The notes: generated by a model from the letters alone, not told the origin. DNA of 64,000 nt from Anderseniella sp963759095 (GCA_963759095.1 CAVWYF010000036.1:310001-374000), one strand, 5' to 3'. Shown: positions 1-9,750, numbered from the stretch's first letter. Numbers and translations are program-made.

Positions 1-1
1 A

Positions 2-256
2 CTGAAGTTGCTGCGCGAGGTTGAGCTAAACTTGGCGGCTGGCAGTGATGTAGCTACAGCCTGCCGGTCTGCCGGGGTTAGCGATGCGACTTACTACAAC
101 TGGCGCAAGAGGTTTGGCGGCATGGGTAAGTCGCAGCTGTCGGAATTAAAGGCTCTTGAGAAAGAGAACAGTCGATTGAAGAAGATCGTGGCGGATCTTG
201 AGCTGGACAAGCTAATCCTCAAGGAGAGCCTTGATTTTTTAAAACCAAGAGCCTGA
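2..256 (+). CDS. IS3-family transposase OrfA (partial, N terminus outside window)
   Basis: This is the helix-turn-helix subunit of an IS3-family transposase, which binds the element ends. The visible part reads VATACRSAGVSDATYYNWRK (HTH, DNA binding) followed by a leucine-zipper-like heptad stretch (LSELKALEKENSRLKKIV), the usual OrfA layout. The reading frame is open to the first base of the window, so the real start is upstream. The stop at 254-256 is bypassed when ribosomes slip at 238-244 to make the OrfAB fusion. The TYYNWRK..FGGM signature resembles the IS407-type subgroup; that subgroup call is inference. Confidence 0.85.
   Translation: MKLLREVELNLAAGSDVATACRSAGVSDATYYNWRKRFGGMGKSQLSELKALEKENSRLKKIVADLELDKLILKESLDFLKPRA
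238..244 (+). promoter_or_regulatory. Programmed -1 frameshift slippery heptamer
   Basis: The sequence T TTA AAA sits in the OrfA frame as X_XXY_YYZ, four codons before the OrfA stop. It is placed so that a -1 slip continues into the open OrfB frame. This is the standard way IS3-family elements make the OrfAB transposase. Confidence 0.75.
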
Positions 257-354
257 CGGTAGACGACTTTCGCCAGGCGGTAATCCACGTTCGCCAGAAG
301 CTTGATACATCCAAACGCCGTACGTGCAAGACAATTGGGATTGCGCGCAGCACG

Positions 355-1086
355 TTGCAATACAAGATCGTGGCCAAGGATGACGATGCGCTGCGTCTGG
401 CATTAATCCGCCTTGCCAAGCAGTATGGCCGTTACGGGTACCGTAAGGTCGCCATGCTGCTTGCTGTGGAAGGCTGGCACGTCAATCACAAGAAGGTGGA
501 GCGTCTTTGGCAGGAAGAGGGTTTACAACTTCCTCAGCGCCACAACAAGCGCAAGCGGCTCTATCACAAGGACAGTTCTGTCATCCGGCTGCGTCCAACA
601 CACCCCAATCACATCTGGAGCATCGACTTCGTCCACGACAAGTTGAGTAATGGGCGTCCTTACAAGATGTTGACGGTTTTAGATGAATATACCCGCCAAG
701 GCCTTTGCATTGCCGCGATGTTCAGTATGGGCTCAGTAGAGGTTCTGGAGGCACTCTACCCACTGCTGCTCGAGCACGGGACGCCGGAATATATCCGATC
801 GGATAACGGTACGGAGTTCATTGCGGCACCATTACAGGAATGGCTGACGCGTGTCGGCATTAAACCCATCCAGATCTATCCGGGCTCACCTTGGGAAAAT
901 GGTTACAACGAACGCTTCAACGGAACGCTACGTCGAGAGGTTCTCAACGCTGAGTGGTTCACTACCATTGAACAGGCGCAGATCGTGATCAACCAATGGC
1001 TACGGCAATACAATCACATCCGACCGCATCAGGCGCTCGGGATGCGTCCGCCTGTGCCGGAAACCCTATCAAGAAATGGCACATAA
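355..1086 (+). CDS. IS3-family transposase OrfB (DDE catalytic subunit), made as OrfAB by -1 frameshifting
   Basis: This is the retroviral-integrase-like catalytic subunit. The DDE triad is visible: SIDFVHD (first Asp), IRSDNGTEF (second Asp) and NGYNERFNGTLRREVLN (Glu), with the HIRPHQALG motif near the C terminus. The frame is open from 241 without a stop, so translation most likely enters from OrfA by a -1 shift rather than starting at 355; the segment between 241 and 355 reads as the usual linker (VDDFRQAV...ARSTLQY). The catalytic part has normal length for the family and shows no internal damage. Confidence 0.9.
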   Translation: MQYKIVAKDDDALRLALIRLAKQYGRYGYRKVAMLLAVEGWHVNHKKVERLWQEEGLQLPQRHNKRKRLYHKDSSVIRLRPTHPNHIWSIDFVHDKLSNGRPYKMLTVLDEYTRQGLCIAAMFSMGSVEVLEALYPLLLEHGTPEYIRSDNGTEFIAAPLQEWLTRVGIKPIQIYPGSPWENGYNERFNGTLRREVLNAEWFTTIEQAQIVINQWLRQYNHIRPHQALGMRPPVPETLSRNGT

Positions 1087-1380
1087 ACAGGGGGCTTTAC
1101 AACCCGGAGTCCACGTCTCACAGGCTAACTTCGAACAACTTTGTTGCGCGAGCACGGGGTGGTCAAAGCCATACTTCTTAGGTGTTGATGGAATAGGCTG
1201 GCTTCACACGCTTGCTTGCTTGTTTTCACCCAACTACCTGCAAATTCGTGCATTCAAAAATTCGTGCATAGATTTCTCGAGCTTTTCTGCAATCTCATGC
1301 ATATATTGAATTGAGGCCAACGGGAGGTTTCGCTCAAGGGTCAAGCTATCTGATTCCGACTCTTGCGATGATGGTCACAT
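1087..1380. other. Intergenic stretch downstream of the IS3 element
   Basis: I see no gene here. It must contain the right end of the IS3 element. An 11-bp direct repeat (AATTCGTGCAT) occurs at 1243-1253 and 1259-1269, one and a half helical turns apart. Its core, AATTCGTGCA, recurs at 9758-9767. Confidence 0.4.
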
Positions 1381-2418
1381 TCAATTGTGAAATTGTAGCT
1401 TAAGCGGGCCTATATGAAAGGCGTGGCGCACTTGTGCGTTGTCGAACGCGGCTAGACCGAACTCGTATGTACCATCGAGCTTTTCGAACTGTACATCATA
1501 CTTGCTACCGGTCACTAACTTGCGCGACATCACAACCGTCCATTTTCCGTTTTTCCAGTTCATCGCTGCGGCGATATCGCCACGATCCCCCACAAACGGT
1601 GCAACCAGGATTGAAGCGACTTCGTCCCCGGACTTAAATTTGCTGTCATCGAAGGAGCTCTTGTTGTCTCCAATCAAATAATAGGTGCCGCCCTTTTTGT
1701 TAGAGGCAATTGCCCGCTTGTCCATAAACTCTGGCTTGCCATTCACCAGTTCAATGTTGGTATACCCACCGCTGGTCTTCGGATCGCTCCTGCGGCCGGC
1801 ACCGGGCGCTGTTTCTTTGTCAAAGCGGGTGTCATCTAGATACTGATCGTCGACCTGACCGACAGGTCCGGTACGGATCGACTTCATGTGCCAAATATCG
1901 CCCAATTCTCCAGCACTCGTGGTGTATTTGTTGCCATATGGCTTTCCTGGTTCACCAGCATGACAGCTCGTCATACAGCCCAACTGACTAAAGTTCTCAG
2001 TCGAGTTTCCGATATTCCAGATCAATGACAGCTTGTCCTCATAATATAGGTTCTCGTCGCCGCCCTTGTCGTTCGGATCGCGCAACTTTTTCCAGGTGCC
2101 GTCGGTCTGCTTTTGATATGGTAGTCGACGCACTGATTGGGTCGGATCGTCGTACTGGACCAGCATGTAAAACATATCGCCGGCATAAACTGCCTTTATC
2201 GATGCGCTTGTTTTGCCGTCTTTGAAGTTCGCACCGCCCGTCAAAGACACGGTCAGCGCCTTTGCCTTCGCCCAAGCTGGATCAGTGACCCCTGCCGTAA
2301 GCTCTGGCGGCTTCCCGACATTCATTGCGGTAATGATATCGGTCGCCGATGCCGATTCGGCAAATGCCGCAACGAGCATGGTAACTGCGCTAGTCATAAG
2401 AGCTAGTCTTCTAATCAC
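1381..2418 (-). CDS. Exported ethylbenzene dehydrogenase gamma-like haem-binding protein (EB_dh domain)
   Basis: The protein looks like the soluble haem-binding domain found in the gamma subunit of ethylbenzene or DMS dehydrogenases and related periplasmic proteins. A GTG start at 2418 gives a good signal peptide (IRRLALMTS...AESASA) and has a GGGGA ribosome site 5-6 bases upstream; an ATG at 2466 is the alternative. Family landmarks are DKLSLIWNIGNS, GCMTSCHAGEPGKPYG (a CxxxCH motif, one residue longer than canonical CxxCH) and DIWHMKSIRTGPVGQVDDQY. It should act in the periplasm in electron transfer. No molybdopterin or iron-sulfur partner is nearby, so its partner is unknown. The family assignment is good; the substrate is not known. 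Confidence 0.7.
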   Translation of the reverse strand: MIRRLALMTSAVTMLVAAFAESASATDIITAMNVGKPPELTAGVTDPAWAKAKALTVSLTGGANFKDGKTSASIKAVYAGDMFYMLVQYDDPTQSVRRLPYQKQTDGTWKKLRDPNDKGGDENLYYEDKLSLIWNIGNSTENFSQLGCMTSCHAGEPGKPYGNKYTTSAGELGDIWHMKSIRTGPVGQVDDQYLDDTRFDKETAPGAGRRSDPKTSGGYTNIELVNGKPEFMDKRAIASNKKGGTYYLIGDNKSSFDDSKFKSGDEVASILVAPFVGDRGDIAAAMNWKNGKWTVVMSRKLVTGSKYDVQFEKLDGTYEFGLAAFDNAQVRHAFHIGPLKLQFHN

Positions 2419-2612
2419 GGCATTCCCCAAATTCCAGACAGCGATTGCAAAGCTGTTTTCCAACATTGGCAAAACGCCAGTTTCGTAACATCAACTGATA
2501 GGCCTGGCTACAATAATAAGCAGGATTCTCATCGCTACAGGTTGAAAGTTGAGGGGCAAGTCTCGGCTCATGTGGCAAACTCTTGTGAACAATCATCCGC
2601 TTTCGCGACGGC

Positions 2613-2906
2613 CTAAATTTGCATCAGTATGGCGATTCGAACCTCTGGGACAAAATCCCGTTCCTTCTTCACCTGCGCCAACTCACGCTTCAAAACGGTC
2701 AGTTCCTGATCACGAGTGACGCCAGTGCCGGGAAATGCCTCCTTGCCCAACAACGCCAACTCATCACGCCAGCGACGAAACTGGCGGGTGCTGACACCCA
2801 GTTCATCGCATACCGCCTTGTCTGTCATTCCTTCCTCGCTCGCTCGCATGATCGCCTCGCGTTTGAACTCGGAACTGAAACGCTTGTATCGCTTCGGCTT
2901 CGTCAT
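2613..2906 (-). pseudogene. Truncated IS3-family transposase OrfA remnant
   Basis: The N-terminal part is a typical IS3 OrfA: RFSSEFKREAIMRASEEG, then an HTH (DKAVCDELGVSTRQFRRWRD), then ELTVLKRELAQVKKERDF. After KKERD, where intact proteins continue into a coiled coil and OrfB, the sequence departs into an unrelated 12-residue tail, so the element is broken off near 2650. The start has a clear AGGAGG-type ribosome site. The presumed left end of the element is at 2941-2957 (TGTTTTCGTGGACACCT on the minus strand, beginning TG as IS3 ends do). OrfB is absent, so it is inactive. Confidence 0.75.
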
Positions 2907-2940
2907 AAAACACCTCCTAGCGCCAACAGCGCTTTAGTCT

Positions 2941-2957
2941 AGGTGTCCACGAAAACA
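2941..2957 (-). repeat. Probable terminal inverted repeat of the IS3 remnant
   Basis: Read on the minus strand this is TGTTTTCGTGGACACCT, about 35 bp upstream of the OrfA start. It has the 5'-TG end and the spacing usual for IS3-family left ends. The matching right end is not present nearby. Confidence 0.4.
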
Positions 2958-3125
2958 GGGGAAGACCATCTGACCCACTGCGGAAGTACAGCACAAACGG
3001 AAAGCAGCGCCGAAAATGCCATCCTGGCTGATATGTCCAACTGAAATGCTTAGACATGAAACCACCATGGTTTAATGGCTAATCGCTTAAACAGACTAGG
3101 GTAACCATCCGGTGAGGAAATGACG

Positions 3126-3410
3126 ATGTTTCGTATGATAATTTTGGCATCCGCTATGATGATTGGCGTTTCCGCCACTTACGCAAGTGAGAACCAGCCG
3201 ATTGTATCCAAGCAACAATGTATGGAACAGGCTACAACCCTTGAAAGCGCATTGGCCGACGCCAAGTCGGAAAATTCTGTTGGTCAGAAACAGTTGGACG
3301 AAGGTGAGGCCTCACTTAAGGCATTGCAGGAAGCTTGCGAAAAGGGTGACCTAACCGCAGCGGCTGAAGCAGCCACTATGCTTCGTCAATCGGTGGCAGC
3401 GGAGAACTGA
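3126..3410 (+). CDS. Small exported protein of unknown function
   Basis: I do not recognise this gene. The product has an N-terminal signal peptide (MIILASAMMIGVSATYA, cleavage probably after TYA) and a mature part of about 70 residues rich in Glu, Ala and Gln with two cysteines and predicted helical heptads (CMEQATTLESALADAK...). Two ATGs lie at 3120 and 3126. GAGG at 3114-3117 is only 2 bases from the first and 8 from the second, so 3126 is the better start. It stands alone between an IS remnant and the convergent oleate hydratase gene. The likely location is the periplasm. Confidence 0.6.
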   Translation: MFRMIILASAMMIGVSATYASENQPIVSKQQCMEQATTLESALADAKSENSVGQKQLDEGEASLKALQEACEKGDLTAAAEAATMLRQSVAAEN

Positions 3411-3651
3411 GAGGCTTAGTATTCAAGCGGAACCGACCGCTAACATCGCTTCAACTCAAGGACGAACTTGGCGACGGGCGGGGTGTAGAAAAGATGCGGC
3501 GGACTCCATGCACGACTCGAAATCGGCTCCACGTTGCTCTTCGACCTCTAAACGCAGCGGTATGCGCACCAATTTTGAGCGCATTGCACTCTGCGCCGCC
3601 TCCTTCCTCTAATCACTGGGGAACCCGACGCAAAAACTAAATCGGAACGCG

Positions 3652-5283
3652 TTACCTGAAGATCGCCCTGGCCGTCGACAGATTCGCCCATGGGTCGTGC
3701 TGGCCGAAGTACATCGCAGGAGGTTCGATCGAGGAATCGACCAACTCCTTGATCGCCAAGATCGCCCCGAGGACACTGTACTCGGTGGTGAAGACGATCC
3801 CATTGGGGATCTCCACAAACTGCCCAAGCAACGCGAAATTCTGCGAACCTTCTGGAACCACAGGCGGCCGATCACCGTCCGCACGGGGCAAAAACTGAGA
3901 GATGCCATAGGGCAAGCGACAAGGCACGCAATACGAGGTGTCGAGGAGTTCTGCTTTCTCGTCCTCGTCAAGGTCGCCCCAGAGATGACCAAGGAGCTCC
4001 TCCAGGATCTCGCGCCCTGTACACTCATACATGGGCTTTTGCACAAATTGTCCTTTGTGATCCTCGCCGAGCGCTGATACCCAGATCACGCACGTGTCAG
4101 CGGCTTGGCCAGGAAAAAAGGGCTGCCGATAGGTGTGAACATGCATGATCCAAGGCGATTGCGTCAGGGGCAAGGGGCTTTGCCGCCCCATCTGCCGCTC
4201 GACGAGCCACTGGAACTTTCGCTCAAACAGGTTGCCGCGGAAGGTCACTGTGAAATGCATCATCTTAGAGAGCGAGATATCGCGCATGAAGCGCTGGGGG
4301 CACCCTAGGTCAGGTTGCTTAGCCACCAACTTCTGCCAGAGCAAATAGGCTCCGCCCGGCTTCTCCTGGGGCGACATCGAGACGGGCTGGTCGTGCGAAC
4401 CATAGGCGTGGTTGGATACGATCGAGCCGATGGTTAAAAACGCCCTATCATGAAGCCGAACCTCGATCGGCTCCATGGCCTCACCGGCCGAGCTCTCCAA
4501 ATGCAAGCGCTCAATCCAGCGCTGCTCGCCGCTAACTTTGAAGTCCACGTCCGTAATGCGGCAGTCATAGTGGATTTGCACTCCTTTCTCAGTCAGGAGG
4601 CGCAGCGCCGGCAAGACGAAGGAATGGTAATTCGTGTAGCGGGTACGCTCGAGACAGGTCATCTTCTCCATGTCGGATATCCGGTGGAAAAAGAGGCGCA
4701 TATAGCGCCGCATCTCAACCGCCGAGTGCCAAGGCTGAAATGCGAAAAGGGCGCGCCACATGTACCAGTAGTTACTGCGAAAGAAGGCCTCGCTGAAATA
4801 GTCGGTAATTTTGGCATCAGCGGGAATCGCCGACTTGGGTGTCGCAATCAAGCGCGCCATCTGAACGGTCTCGATGGGGCCTAGGCCGAGGTCGTGGCCG
4901 CTGTCCTTTTCGCCATCTGCATGCAGCAGACGGACGACGGTGTCGACGTGGCATTCTTCACGGTTGCGCTCATGATCATCCAAGCAAGAGCCATGTTCGT
5001 CATAGGGGATCAGCGACCAAAGCTCTTTGGTGCAGCAGAAGACCTTGTCTTCGTACATCCGGCTGCCACGCATGAAATAGACAGGCTTGCCATCGACCAT
5101 TTTGGTCGAAGCATCCAAGGAGCCGCCGACCAGGTCTCTTTCTGGGTTTTGTTCGAAAATATAAATGCTCGTTGGATCGAAACCGGCTTTCTGCACCAGA
5201 TAGACCGCGGCCGATATGGAGCCCAAGCCCAGGCCGTTGAGATAAACTTTGGCATTCTTCCTATTGTCTTGCGTCTGATTCAT
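3652..5283 (-). CDS. ohyA: Oleate hydratase (myosin-cross-reactive-antigen family), FAD-dependent
   Basis: The enzyme adds water across the cis-9 double bond of oleate and similar unsaturated fatty acids to give 10-hydroxy acids; in bacteria it detoxifies host or environmental fatty acids. At 543 residues it is normal for the family. The FAD-binding turn is at residues 17-25 (GLGLGSISA), followed by FEQNPERDLVGGSLDA. The substrate/FAD loop MRGSRMYEDK is at 71-80; most family members have RGGR here, so the serine is slightly unusual. The C terminus keeps the conserved GQFVEIPNGIVFTTEYSV. It is a single-gene unit facing the small exported gene, in an accessory region, so recent acquisition is plausible. 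Confidence 0.88.
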   Translation of the reverse strand: MNQTQDNRKNAKVYLNGLGLGSISAAVYLVQKAGFDPTSIYIFEQNPERDLVGGSLDASTKMVDGKPVYFMRGSRMYEDKVFCCTKELWSLIPYDEHGSCLDDHERNREECHVDTVVRLLHADGEKDSGHDLGLGPIETVQMARLIATPKSAIPADAKITDYFSEAFFRSNYWYMWRALFAFQPWHSAVEMRRYMRLFFHRISDMEKMTCLERTRYTNYHSFVLPALRLLTEKGVQIHYDCRITDVDFKVSGEQRWIERLHLESSAGEAMEPIEVRLHDRAFLTIGSIVSNHAYGSHDQPVSMSPQEKPGGAYLLWQKLVAKQPDLGCPQRFMRDISLSKMMHFTVTFRGNLFERKFQWLVERQMGRQSPLPLTQSPWIMHVHTYRQPFFPGQAADTCVIWVSALGEDHKGQFVQKPMYECTGREILEELLGHLWGDLDEDEKAELLDTSYCVPCRLPYGISQFLPRADGDRPPVVPEGSQNFALLGQFVEIPNGIVFTTEYSVLGAILAIKELVDSSIEPPAMYFGQHDPWANLSTARAIFR

Positions 5284-5896
5284 ATTGCTCTTTTTGCCTC
5301 AGTTTAGCGGTGATACATCTACCGACTTTCCCCAAGTAGAACGCCATCCCGGTGACGTTGACGGTCGATTGAGCAAAGGTCAAGCTTCTCGGGCGTGCGT
5401 CGTTCGCCATGCCTGCACCATCACGTTCCAACTGGCCGAGGTGGCTGTCAGCGGTGATCTGTTCACCTGCATCCTCGCGGCCATCCATCGGCCCCACGCT
5501 GCACATGGCGGACAACCAGAGCGTGTTGGGTCTCATTGAGAAAATGTCAAAAACGGTCGTTTGTGACGTGTCCCAAAAATCCATGCAAAACTGCTCTTGA
5601 TTTGCCGCCTCTGTCGGATGCTTGCACGCAAAGCGTGCAGACTAAACTTCCGCTTCTGGTCACAAAGCTGCCGTGCGACGAAACGATTACCGATGGCTGT
5701 TTTTGACCCAATCTGCGGAGAGCATTATGGCCAGCGGCCATGTTCAGTGCCGCACAAACAGGCCGAACACATGGCAGCTCCGACCAGCAGTGCGAAACCG
5801 ATCAAATCCCTTGACAACACGGAGCCGTCCACACACGGCACATAACTGCCGTAGGTCAGTATGTTGGCCTTATGTCATCATTGACGTGAACGTTGA
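5284..5896. other. 613-bp non-coding stretch holding copy A of the 165-bp repeat
   Basis: No convincing gene is seen on either strand. The middle (5546-5709) is copy A of the repeat described separately. The remainder has no hairpin or promoter that I can defend, but it must contain the oleate hydratase promoter next to 5284. Confidence 0.4.
5546..5709. repeat. 165-bp dispersed repeat, copy A (direct orientation)
   Basis: This segment recurs at 9449-9612 with a constant offset of 3903 bases and about 13 mismatches in 164 positions by eye, in the same orientation. The two copies bracket the FG-GAP fragment and the RTX/VCBS gene. Both copies are open on the minus strand (reading SSHGSFV...RGGKSRAVLHGFLGHVTNDR), but most differences change the amino acid, so it behaves as non-coding. 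The GQKQ lead-in resembles dispersed intergenic repeats common in alphaproteobacteria; that link is recollection, not tested. Confidence 0.85.
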
Positions 5897-6259
5897 ATGG
5901 GCAAACACTCTTCAACTCAAGTGAGTGGAGAGGGTGTTAAGGCTATTATATTTTGCGCGCACCCAAAATCAGGGAGTATCCTGAAGAGAGTTTGTTTCAA
6001 AGCTTTTCTCGCTGCCCTCCTTGCATTCGTTCTTGCGGACGCGGTTCAAGCCCAAGGATTTGGAACTCCAAGACTAGCTGTGAATACCTTCGGCTACGAT
6101 GCAGGCAGTTGGCGCGTCGAGCGCCATCCCCGCCTGTTAGGTGACGTGAACGGTGACAGACGGGCTGACATTGTCGGCTTTGGATCGGCCGTTCCGCCTC
6201 CTTTATTGGGCCCGGTCTTGACCGAGAAATCATCACTTATTCGCCTTAAGGTTGCATAA
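5897..6259 (+). pseudogene. Truncated FG-GAP/VCBS-repeat exported protein
   Basis: A signal peptide (FKAFLAALLAFVLADAVQAQ) is followed by a single FG-GAP-like repeat (GSWRVERHPRLLGDVNGDRR then ADIVGFG), the usual opening of long repeat-built secreted lectin-like proteins. After ADIVGFG the expected string of further repeats is missing and the frame stops within about 25 unrelated residues. It is therefore best read as the 5' stump of a larger gene. It lies 53 bp upstream of the RTX gene, inside the pair of 165-bp repeats. Confidence 0.55.
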
Positions 6260-6312
6260 CAACGGAAAATACTACCTTACGTAGAGTTAAACCGATATAG
6301 TGGGAGATAGAA

Positions 6313-9241
6313 ATGCCTGTACAAGATCCATACCTTGAATTTCAGATTGATGACCCTTCCAGCGATCTTGCGGCGATACTACGGATCACGGAGCTGGGCG
6401 ATGGAACCCTATTGTTCAACATCGACCTTAGCGACGGTGCGACCATCGGTGATCTCCGGGCAATATTCTTCGATATTGCCGATCCCTTACTCCTGGCCTC
6501 TTTGAGCGCCGGCGTCGGTGTTGGAGACGTAACAGATGAACAATACGACAATGACGACGTCTCCAATCTAGGTCAGGGTGCCAATATCAATGGTGCGATA
6601 GTTCAGGAGTTGGGCGAATTTGATGGTGGCGTGGAATTGGGCACCGCCGGCATATCGCAAGACGACATCCGATCGACATCATTTGTTCTTGCGAGCAGCA
6701 CAACGGATTTAACCCTCGACATGTTCGAAGGGCAAGACTTCGGCCTGCGCATCAACAGCGTCGGAACTGAAGGTGGGAATCGGAACGGGTCACTCAAAAT
6801 CAGTGGAACAGCCGCCATCGCGCCGAACAACGATGACTTGCAAACGGCAGAGGAAGACGATCCCACTCTTTTCAACGGTCCAAAAGATGATGCCAACGAT
6901 TTCAACTTCAACATCCTCCTGAACGATGGTGGCGATGTTGGTACTGAAGTCGCATCCGTGAACGGTGACAGTCTCAATGTTGGTGTGGCACTTTTGGTGA
7001 CGTCTGATGGTGGGCGTATAGGCCAAGTTACGATCAATGCCGACGGTTCCGTGGTCTTCAATCCACTCGGCAATTTCAACGATTTGGCTCAGGATGAGCC
7101 GGACACTGTCACGCTGACATATAACATCACACAATTCGATGCATCCGCCTCAGCAAGTGCGGCGACAGTAACAATAACGGTCATTGGCGAAAATGATGGA
7201 CCGGTTGCGACTTTGGACACGAATACGATTGTCGAAGACGCGGTTCCGAATACTGTGGCAGGCAATGTTCTGGCCAACGACAGCGATGTCGATACGCCGG
7301 CGGCGTCACTGACTGTGACTGAGGTCAATGGTGTTGCTGGAAATGTCGGCGTGGCACTTGCAGGTCTGTATGGCACGTTGACCCTGCTTGCCGACGGCTC
7401 TTACGACTATCAAGTGAACAATGCCAATGCGACCGTCGACGCGCTTAACGACGGCGACACTCTGCAAGACCAGTTCACCTATACGGTGAGCGACGGGTCT
7501 CTGACGGACAATACGACACTGACCATCACAATCAGCGGCGCCAATGACGCGCCAGTCGTCGCCGCAGCACTTACCGATACGGCGGATGAGGGTGATGACA
7601 GCTTTACCGTCGATCTGCTTGCTGGTGCCTCTGACATCGACAGTGGCGAGACGGCGACACTGACGATCGCCAACGTTACAGGTCTTGTGGCGGGTGTAAC
7701 GTTGGTTGGCACAACACTCACCGTTGATCCATCTGATGCAGCGTTCCAAAGCCTTGACGTTGGTGAAAGCGAAGTGATTATTGTCAGCTATGACGTAGTT
7801 GATGCCCAAGGTGCGTCGGTGCCGCAGACTGCGACGATCACCATCACCGGCACCAATGACGGGTCACTATTTACCAATGGTGCCGACACCATAGATTTCA
7901 ACAATTTATTAGCGGGAACGTACCTGGATGGTACCCAGTACGACGGACTGGACGGAAATGATGTCGTGATCTTGCCAACCAATGCCGTCGAAGCAGCTGA
8001 GGCGGGCTTCGTCGGCACGACCTTCGATGGTGGCGCTGGCAACGACCATATCACTGGCAGCGATTTGTTTGATAGTTTGCGTGGCGGCGATGGTGACGAT
8101 GTGCTGATTGGAGGCGCCGGCACAGATGCCCTTCGTGGAGGCGCAGGCAACGATACACTTCTGGGCGGAGCAGGATTTGACTCCTTCTTCGCAGACGCTG
8201 GTGATGATTTTATCGATGGTGAAGCGGGTGGTGGTTGGTTGTGGGCTCAGGGCGCTTCGGTGTTTGTTGACTTAGCCGCAGGTATCTCGATCAGCGCCAC
8301 AACTGGGACTGACACGTTGGCAAACATTTCCAGAAGTCACGGGGACTGGAAATGATGACACGCTGATTGGTGATGCCAACAATAACACTTTTTCAGGTGG
8401 TTACGGTGACGACACAATCAATGGCGGAGACGGCAGTGACCTTATCAGTGGTGGTTACGGTGACGACACACTTAATGGCGGAACAGGTAGCGACCGGGTG
8501 GATTTCTTTCAAGGATCCGGGGGAGTCGTTGTTGACGTAGCCGCCGGCACATCGACGGGCGGTGCGGGTAACGATACGTTTGTGAATTTTGAACAATTCG
8601 CCGGAACAAATTTTGCCGATGTAATGACTGGCGATGCGAATGATAACTATTTCTATGGTCGTGGCGGGGACGACATTCTCAATGGTGGAGATGGTGATGA
8701 TGGGTTTGAGGTCGGTGATGGCAACGACATAGTCAATGGCGGAGCAGGAAATGATAGTATACATGCCGATTTAGGTAACAACATAATCGATGGCGGGACA
8801 GGCATCGACCGACTGCAACTGAGTAATAATGTTGGGGGTGTGGTTGTTGACATGGACGCAGGCACATCGACAGGGGGGTCTGGAAACAATACGTTCACGA
8901 ATATCGAAAATATTACGGGCTCAAATTTCGACGATGTGATCATCGGCGATGCCGGGGATAATCGTCTCCGTGGTGGTGGCGGTGATGACCTGCTAACGGG
9001 CGGAGGGGGTGCCGACACTTTCGTTTTTAGCGGCTTCGGTGTCGATGGCGTCGATACGATTACCGATTTCCAGAACGGTACTGATGTCATAGACCTTTTC
9101 TTCAGGCCCTTCGGCGACGTCAATCAACTCTCAATTTCCCAGAACGGGCTAAACACTGAGATCGAGTTCCCCGACGGTGATGTTTTGATCCTGGAAAACT
9201 TCAACTCTGCGCTTTTGGATAACAGCGATTTCTTATTTTAG
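6313..9241 (+). pseudogene. RTX/VCBS-repeat secreted calcium-binding protein, frameshifted near 8326-8333
   Basis: Two frames (6313-8355 and the open frame from 8333 to 9241) join into one product of about 975 residues. There is no classical signal peptide. Residues about 200-515 are three VCBS/cadherin-like domains with the hallmark IxGxNDxPV turns (TVIGENDGPVA, TISGANDAPVV, TITGTNDGS). RTX nonapeptide-like repeats (GGAGNDTLLGG, GGDGDDVLIGG) follow in both halves. The end, TFVFSGFG...DTITDFQNGTDVIDL plus an acidic/hydrophobic tail ending DFLF, is a type I secretion signal. One extra base near 8332 throws the first frame to a stop at 8353; removing it restores NISEVTGTGNDDTLIG. Either the gene is dead or this is a sequence error. 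No type I exporter genes are in the window. Confidence 0.8.
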
Positions 9242-9448
9242 TAGCACTTAGAAATAACTAAACGCGTTATCAGGTGCGCCATTTCTTCGTGATACCTCAG
9301 CGGCAGACTCTGTCCCTGCGTGCACGCTCTTTCCTGCAATTGCAGACATCGCGGCCGCACCTTGAGAGTCGGCTCATCCGCGAAACGGATTCACAGGTGC
9401 CTCGCCAGCGACTTCCGCTATTGGCGGTATTGCACGCAGCGATAGGTG

Positions 9449-9612
9449 GTCAATAACGGTCGTTTGTGACGTGTCCCAAAAACCCATGCAAAACTGCTCT
9501 TGATTTGCCGCCTCTGTGGGATACTTGCACGCAAAGCGTGTAAACTAAACTTCCGCTTATGATCACAAAGCTGCCGTGCGACGAGACGATTGCCGACTTC
9601 TGTTTTTGACCC
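9449..9612. repeat. 165-bp dispersed repeat, copy B (direct orientation)
   Basis: This is the partner of the segment at 5546-5709: same orientation, offset 3903, about 92% identity by eye. It lies about 200 bp after the RTX stop, so the two copies frame the FG-GAP stump and the RTX gene as a 4-kb block. The flanks outside the repeat do not match each other. No other gene is seen between 9242 and 9900. Confidence 0.85.
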
Positions 9613-9750
9613 CAAGCGGTCCTGAGCGTGTGCAATATGACGGGTCGCGCTGGCGGCTACCTGGATCTTAGATCGGTTCCAGACAATTGCGCACCAGCTG
9701 CTTCGATTGCGTGCGGAAGGTTGCTATTCGCAAGCAGGTTACGTGGTAAC

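Larger units (their letters stand above)
1..1086 (+). mobile_element. IS3-family insertion sequence, 5' end cut by the window edge
   Basis: The two overlapping transposase frames below make up an IS3-family element of the OrfA/OrfB type. Its left end lies outside the window. I could not define the right terminal inverted repeat beyond position 1086, so the true element end is somewhere in the next few tens of bases. The transposase frames look intact, so the element could still be active if its missing left end is sound. Confidence 0.85.

Noticed and set aside
2630..2642. 13-mer TGGCGATTCGAAC, recurring at 19126-19138, resembling a tRNA 3' end
   Set aside because: Neither site has a pairing T stem, and flanks differ; chance or a minor repeat is as likely as an attachment site.
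5547..5741. 64-residue minus-strand frame in repeat copy A (and its twin in copy B)
   Set aside because: No ribosome site, and most differences between the copies change the amino acid.
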